Positions 6,578-9,460 of a stretch of DNA of 9,460 nt are shown piece after piece (the first letter of the stretch is position 1; every line of letters begins with the position of its first letter). Position numbers and translations under genes: made by a program. Under the pieces are notes generated by a model, which ran no database searches, was not told the origin of the DNA, and worked only from the letters and a program-made list of their open reading frames with translations. This stretch comes from Mucilaginibacter sp. (GTDB lineage Bacteria > Bacteroidota > Bacteroidia > Sphingobacteriales > Sphingobacteriaceae), in the NCBI GenBank assembly GCA_014376655.1, contig JACMRC010000356.1, forward strand, positions 1 to 9,460, in the 5' to 3' direction.

Positions 6578-6631
6578 TAAAGGGGTTAATTTTTATAACG
6601 CCAAATAAAATTTGATTTTCTGCTTAAAAAC

Positions 6632-7747
6632 CTACAAAAGCGCCTGCTCCAAATCCGCTATCAAATCATCAATATGCTCCAACCCAACCGAGATCCGCAG
6701 AAGGTTAAACGGCGTTTTGGTATCGGGGCCTTCAACCGTGGCACGATGTTCTATCAAACTTTCAACGCCGCCCAGGCTGGTGGCTTTGGTAAAGAGCTTT
6801 AGCTTATTGATAACTCGTTTAGCTTCTTGTTCGCCACCTTTTAAACAAAAGGATAGTACGCCGCCAAAACCGGTCATTTGTTGTTTGGCAACATTATGGT
6901 TTGGGTGCGATGATAGTCCTGGGTAAAGTACCTGCTCTACAGATGCATGGATATCTAAAAACCCGGCTAATAACTGCGCATTATGGCAGTGACCCCTTAC
7001 CCGGTAAGGCAATGTTTTAATACTGCGTGCCAGGTAATAACAATCCATAGGCGAGGGAATAGCGCCGCCCATAGTTTGGACGTTCCTTATTTTCTGCCAC
7101 CAATCATCATTCTTCACGGTAATTAATGCGCCGCCCATTAAATCACTATGCCCGCCAAAGTATTTAGTAGTTGAGTGCATTACCAAATCGGCACCCAAAG
7201 ATAACGGCTGCTGGCATACAGGGGTAGCGAAGGTATTATCGCATACTACCTTAATATTATGCTGTTTTACTAACGCGACTATCTTCCTAATATCAGTAAC
7301 CTTTAATAATGGGTTCGATGGTGTTTCTATCCAAATTAAACCTGTGTTGGCTTTTATGTGTGCTTTTAAAACTTCGGTATTATCAATATCAATAAAATCA
7401 AACTCTAATATCCCGGCGAATAATTGTTTTAACTGGTTACGTAAACCATGATACATATCATCAGGAGCAATAATGTGCGTGCCCGGCTGTAACGATTGAA
7501 AAACAGACATACCCGCCGCGTTGCCCGATGAAAACGCTGCCGCGTCAACACCACCTTCCAGTTGCGTTAACACTTTCTCTAACGATGTACGGTTAGGGTT
7601 AGCAGCACGGCTATAAATTAAACCTTCGCGGAAACTACTATCTTCCATACGCTCAAAAGTGGTCGACATGGTGATGGGTTGTACAACTGCACCTGTGGTT
7701 TCGTCGGTATGGTTGCCGGCGTGTATGGCTATGGTCTCTGTTTTCAT
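6632..7747 (-). CDS. Cys/Met-metabolism PLP enzyme, cystathionine gamma-synthase / lyase type
   Basis: A 371-residue fold-type I PLP enzyme of the transsulfuration family. Seen: TIAIHAG at 5-11; YSRAANPNR at 45-53, where Y45 and R47 contact the partner subunit's cofactor; SSGNAAGM at 73-80; D170 in CDNTFATP; Schiff-base K195 in STTKYFGGHSD at 192-202; SLGGVESLIEHRA at 324-336; and LLRISVGLEHIDDL at 349-362. The length suits cystathionine gamma-synthase (O-acylhomoserine + Cys to cystathionine), gamma-lyase or beta-lyase, and motifs alone do not separate them. HRA in place of the common HPA marks a distinct subgroup. It is not cotranscribed downstream of the SAM-I element: it lies upstream with its own promoter, so it may escape SAM control. 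In reverse transsulfuration it would make cysteine; in forward mode it would parallel MetY. The start at ATG 7747 gives the conserved N-terminus. Confidence 0.88.
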   Translation of the reverse strand: MKTETIAIHAGNHTDETTGAVVQPITMSTTFERMEDSSFREGLIYSRAANPNRTSLEKVLTQLEGGVDAAAFSSGNAAGMSVFQSLQPGTHIIAPDDMYHGLRNQLKQLFAGILEFDFIDIDNTEVLKAHIKANTGLIWIETPSNPLLKVTDIRKIVALVKQHNIKVVCDNTFATPVCQQPLSLGADLVMHSTTKYFGGHSDLMGGALITVKNDDWWQKIRNVQTMGGAIPSPMDCYYLARSIKTLPYRVRGHCHNAQLLAGFLDIHASVEQVLYPGLSSHPNHNVAKQQMTGFGGVLSFCLKGGEQEAKRVINKLKLFTKATSLGGVESLIEHRATVEGPDTKTPFNLLRISVGLEHIDDLIADLEQALL

Positions 7748-7751
7748 ATTG

Positions 7752-7783
7752 CAAACTTAAAAGATTTGCATTAACATCGCCAA
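7752..7783 (-). promoter_or_regulatory. Predicted promoter of the transsulfuration enzyme gene (near-leaderless)
   Basis: On the minus strand, TTGG (7783-7780), a 20-base spacer and TAAGTTTG (7759-7752) give an exact -7 match and 3 of 4 at -33. Only four bases (CAAT) separate the -7 box from the ATG at 7747. Transcription would start at or within a few bases of the start codon, implying a leaderless or almost leaderless message. Confidence 0.55.
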
Positions 7784-7840
7784 TGTAGCTATCGGTTTAA
7801 AGGGCATCGCTATGAACTCGTCGTCCAACGCCATTCATTT

Positions 7841-7871
7841 TTTGCGGTTACAGCTTTTATTTGTATTTTTG
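7841..7871 (+). promoter_or_regulatory. Consensus-perfect promoter facing mqnE, 285 bases upstream
   Basis: TTTG (7841-7844), a spacer of exactly 19 bases and TATTTTTG (7864-7871) match the Bacteroidota housekeeping consensus in full. Transcription would start near 7876-7880 and run rightward through a short hairpin and the GTGA array toward mqnE. It could drive a long mqnE leader or a separate small RNA. No gene directly follows it. Confidence 0.55.
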
Positions 7872-7988
7872 TGTAAGCCTGGCCGCCAGCCGTTAAAACG
7901 GCATCCTTTTGCGGTTGTTAATTCAGCGAGTAAATTGCGTTTTGTATGTTATGTGTTTATACACAGCTATTTAAGTAAAAAAGACGCT

Positions 7989-8081
7989 GTGATATTGCGT
8001 GAATTCGTGTGATAATGATGTGATATCGCGTGAATTAGTGTGATAACTGCGTGATATCGCGTGATACAGTGTGATAAAAAG
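7989..8081. repeat. Three tandem 31-bp units made of nine phased GTGA words
   Basis: Units start at 7989, 8020 and 8051, each 31 bp. Each unit divides into sub-units of 10, 10 and 11 bp, all beginning GTGA, so GTGA occurs at 7989, 7999, 8009, 8020, 8030, 8040, 8051, 8061 and 8071. Units two and three share their first 14 bases, and unit one differs from unit two there by a single base. The mean spacing of 10.3 bp equals one helical turn, placing every GTGA on the same DNA face. A degenerate tenth word, GCGA, follows at 8081. The array ends 74 bases before the mqnE start. Confidence 0.9.
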
Positions 8082-8132
8082 CGATTTACCCACAGATATT
8101 AAATGTTACACCACCATTACACTAACATTTCT

Positions 8133-8140
8133 TATTTTTG
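8133..8140 (+). promoter_or_regulatory. Predicted -7 box of mqnE; decides the start codon
   Basis: TATTTTTG matches TAnnTTTG exactly. No good -33 word lies at 19-21 bases; the nearest candidate (TGTT at 8104) is too far. The final TTG of this box is in frame with mqnE and could be mistaken for a start codon, but as part of the promoter it would not be transcribed. The ATG at 8156, 15 bases on, is the sensible start. Confidence 0.5.
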
Positions 8141-8155
8141 CGAAAAGTATTTTTA

Positions 8156-9349
8156 ATGAGCGCTGAGAACAGGTTACAGATATTATTGCAGGATCCGGAT
8201 TTATCTGCTGATTTAAAACACATTGCCGAAAAAGTGCTGAACAAACAGCGCATTACTTTTGATGAAGGTGTGTTGTTGTACGAGAAAGGCGAGCTGGGTT
8301 ATTTAGGGGTTTTAGCAAACTACATACGCGAGGAGCGCCACGGTGATAAAACCTATTTTAATCGCAACTTCCATATCGAGCCAACCAACCTTTGTGTTTA
8401 CGATTGTAAATTTTGTTCGTACTCGCGCCTGCTTAAGCAAAAGTTAGAAGGCTGGGAGTATACTATGGACGAAATGTTCGACATCGTTACCAAATATGAT
8501 AACGAACCGGTTACCGAGGTACACATTGTAGGTGGTGTATTACCACAATATGATGTCGCGTTTTATTCAGAGTTGTTTAGGCGGATAAAAGCACACCGCC
8601 CCGATCTGCATGTTAAAGCATTAACCCCGGTTGAATATCATTATATATTTAAGAAAGCGAAAATAGATTATGCTACCGGCATGAAAATAATGCTGGATGC
8701 CGGCCTGGAATCAATCCCAGGCGGTGGCGCAGAGATCTTCCATCCGGAGATCCGCGAGCAAATTGCCAAAGATAAATGTACCGGCGACCAATGGCTGGCC
8801 ATCCACGAAGAGTGGCATAAACTGGGCGCACGCTCAAACGCTACAATGCTGTACGGCCACATAGAGCAATATTGGCACCGTGTTGATCACATGGAGCAGC
8901 TACGCCAACTACAGGATAAAACAGGTGGCTTCCAAACGTTCATCCCGTTAAAGTTCCGTAACCAGGATAACCAGATGTCGCATGTGCCTGAGTCAACAGT
9001 TGTAGAAGATCTGCGTAATTATGCTATCTCACGGATCTATTTGGATAATTTCGATCACATTAAAGCCTATTGGGCTATGATAAGCCGTACAACGGCGCAA
9101 CTATCGCTAAACTTTGGTGTAGATGATATTGATGGCACGCTGGACGATACCACCAAAATATACTCCATGGCAGGTGCCGAAGAGCAAAATCCGGGCATGA
9201 GCACCAAGCAATTGGTTGAGCTAATAAAACAAGTTGGCCGTTACCCGATAGAGCGCGACACGCTATACAACGTAGTTACCGACTATAACGACTACCAGTT
9301 TGCCGAAGAGCCAAAACCGCAGTACTATAAGCTGCCGGTGATAAATTAA
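8156..9349 (+). CDS. mqnE: Aminofutalosine synthase (radical SAM), futalosine menaquinone pathway
   Basis: Joins the product of MqnA (3-[(1-carboxyvinyl)oxy]benzoate) to SAM-derived adenosyl radical, giving aminofutalosine, an early step of the alternative menaquinone route; cytoplasmic. The 397 residues are counted from the ATG at 8156; a TTG 18 bases upstream lies in the promoter box. Seen: the [4Fe-4S] motif C80-x3-C84-x2-C87 within NLCVYDCKFCSY; VHIVGGVLPQYD at 122-133; IPGGGAEIF at 187-195; SNATMLYGHIE at 227-237; then QDKTGGFQTFIPLKF and the YWAMISRTTAQLSLNFGVDDIDGT region, characteristic of MqnE rather than MqnC. GGVLP replaces the GGLHP seen in other phyla. No other mqn gene is in the window. 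It is divergent from the sulfur genes and appears to be a separate unit. SAM is its cosubstrate, a thin metabolic link to the methionine operon. Confidence 0.93.
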   Translation: MSAENRLQILLQDPDLSADLKHIAEKVLNKQRITFDEGVLLYEKGELGYLGVLANYIREERHGDKTYFNRNFHIEPTNLCVYDCKFCSYSRLLKQKLEGWEYTMDEMFDIVTKYDNEPVTEVHIVGGVLPQYDVAFYSELFRRIKAHRPDLHVKALTPVEYHYIFKKAKIDYATGMKIMLDAGLESIPGGGAEIFHPEIREQIAKDKCTGDQWLAIHEEWHKLGARSNATMLYGHIEQYWHRVDHMEQLRQLQDKTGGFQTFIPLKFRNQDNQMSHVPESTVVEDLRNYAISRIYLDNFDHIKAYWAMISRTTAQLSLNFGVDDIDGTLDDTTKIYSMAGAEEQNPGMSTKQLVELIKQVGRYPIERDTLYNVVTDYNDYQFAEEPKPQYYKLPVIN

Positions 9350-9359
9350 GTCATTATAT

Positions 9360-9423
9360 CATTGAGTCACTAAGTCATTTTAAATGACGATAAATAATGA
9401 CCTAATGACCTAATGACTCAATG
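9360..9423. repeat. Imperfect 20-bp inverted repeat built of TCATT/AATGA words
   Basis: Arms 9360-9379 and 9404-9423 are complementary over 20 bp with two mismatches, which become G.U pairs only in the minus-strand RNA, enclosing a 24-base spacer. The region is made of short words such as AATGACCT and GAGTCA, with extra copies (AATGACC) in the spacer. It lies 10 bases after the mqnE stop and could act as a terminator or transcript 3'-end structure, although it has no U-tract. It resembles dispersed intergenic repeats of this group. Confidence 0.75.
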
Positions 9424-9433
9424 ACTAAAATAA

Positions 9434-9460
9434 ATGATAAAGACACTATACATTGTCCGC
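9434..9460 (+). CDS. Probable SixA-like histidine phosphatase, first nine codons only
   Basis: An ATG at 9434 opens a frame reading MIKTLYIVR to the last base. The pattern K-T-L-Y-I-V-R, with the next residue expected to be His, is the usual N-terminus of SixA-type phosphohistidine phosphatases and of the wider histidine phosphatase superfamily, whose catalytic RH motif follows this first strand. Only nine residues are visible, so the call rests on that motif. It lies 84 bases after mqnE on the same strand, with the inverted repeat between. Confidence 0.5.

Larger units (their letters stand above)
7748..8155. other. Divergent 408-base intergenic region between the transsulfuration gene and mqnE
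   Basis: No convincing protein gene is present; the only open frame of note (7812-8012, plus) has no recognisable features and runs into the repeat array. The region holds, left to right: a minus-strand promoter touching the 7747 start; a consensus plus-strand promoter at 7841-7871; a GCCGT-TAAA-ACGGC hairpin at 7889-7902; a TTATACACA word at 7957-7965, equal to a DnaA-box consensus and inside the small dyad TGTGT-TTAT-ACACA; the three-unit GTGA array at 7989-8081; and the mqnE -7 box at 8133-8140. Confidence 0.7.

Noticed and set aside
6602..6614. CAAAT-TTT-ATTTG hairpin after the transsulfuration gene (minus strand) as terminator
   Set aside because: Only five A/U pairs, with no U-tract following; too weak to call.
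7889..7910. Rho-independent terminator on the plus strand
   Set aside because: A five-pair stem with TCCTTTT following at a distance; it would end a transcript after about 30 nt. Kept only as a structural note.
7812..8012. Plus-strand open frame of 66 codons in the divergent intergenic region
   Set aside because: It overlaps a consensus promoter and runs into the GTGA array; its composition is unremarkable and there is no family resemblance.
7989..8081. CRISPR array
   Set aside because: The 31-bp units are contiguous with no spacers; there are no cas genes.
8138..8155. In-frame TTG extension of mqnE by six residues
   Set aside because: The TTG is the end of a TAnnTTTG -7 box, and the ATG at 8156 gives the expected N-terminus.
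8668..8862. Minus-strand open frame inside mqnE
   Set aside because: Shadow of a well-supported radical-SAM gene on the other strand.

Overview
The window looks like chromosomal DNA of a Bacteroidota, most likely a Sphingobacteriaceae-type organism (Mucilaginibacter/Pedobacter-like). The reasons are: several promoter candidates match the phylum's TTTG / TAnnTTTG consensus; leaders before start codons are A-rich and lack a clear Shine-Dalgarno; the metY-metX-hom order sits behind a SAM-I riboswitch; menaquinone is made by the futalosine route; and intergenic TCATT/AATGA repeats are present. Genus assignment is inference. No phage, IS element, tRNA, rRNA or CRISPR is visible.

Region 1 (1-2460, minus strand) is a tightly coupled three-gene envelope-glycan operon read right to left: a GT87-type membrane glycosyltransferase, a GtrB/DPM1-like GT2 and a polysaccharide deacetylase cut by the window edge. 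Both junctions are 4-base ATGA overlaps. A promoter candidate lies just upstream of the first gene and almost touches the terminator of the next operon.

Region 2 (2475-6577, minus strand) is the methionine operon: predicted promoter, SAM-I riboswitch, a 34-codon Cys-rich leader ORF, metY, metX, hom, then a strong intrinsic terminator. Hom, MetX and MetY take aspartate semialdehyde through homoserine and O-acetylhomoserine to homocysteine, the SAM precursor, so SAM feedback is expected. The unusual part is the leader. An ORF ending in NCCICCCR begins only a few bases after the riboswitch closing helix. The sequence therefore suggests two-signal control (SAM plus cysteine or cysteinyl-tRNA), with the riboswitch possibly gating initiation of the leader ORF.

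Region 3 (6632-8155): a second PLP transsulfuration enzyme (cystathionine gamma-synthase/lyase type, minus strand) has its own near-leaderless promoter. It is divergent from mqnE across a 408-base intergenic region. That region holds a consensus plus-strand promoter with no evident gene behind it, a short hairpin, and a helically phased array of nine GTGA words arranged as three 31-bp units.

Region 4 (8133-9460, plus strand): mqnE (aminofutalosine synthase) has a -7 box just before its start. It is followed by a 64-base imperfect inverted repeat and the first nine codons of a probable SixA-like histidine phosphatase.
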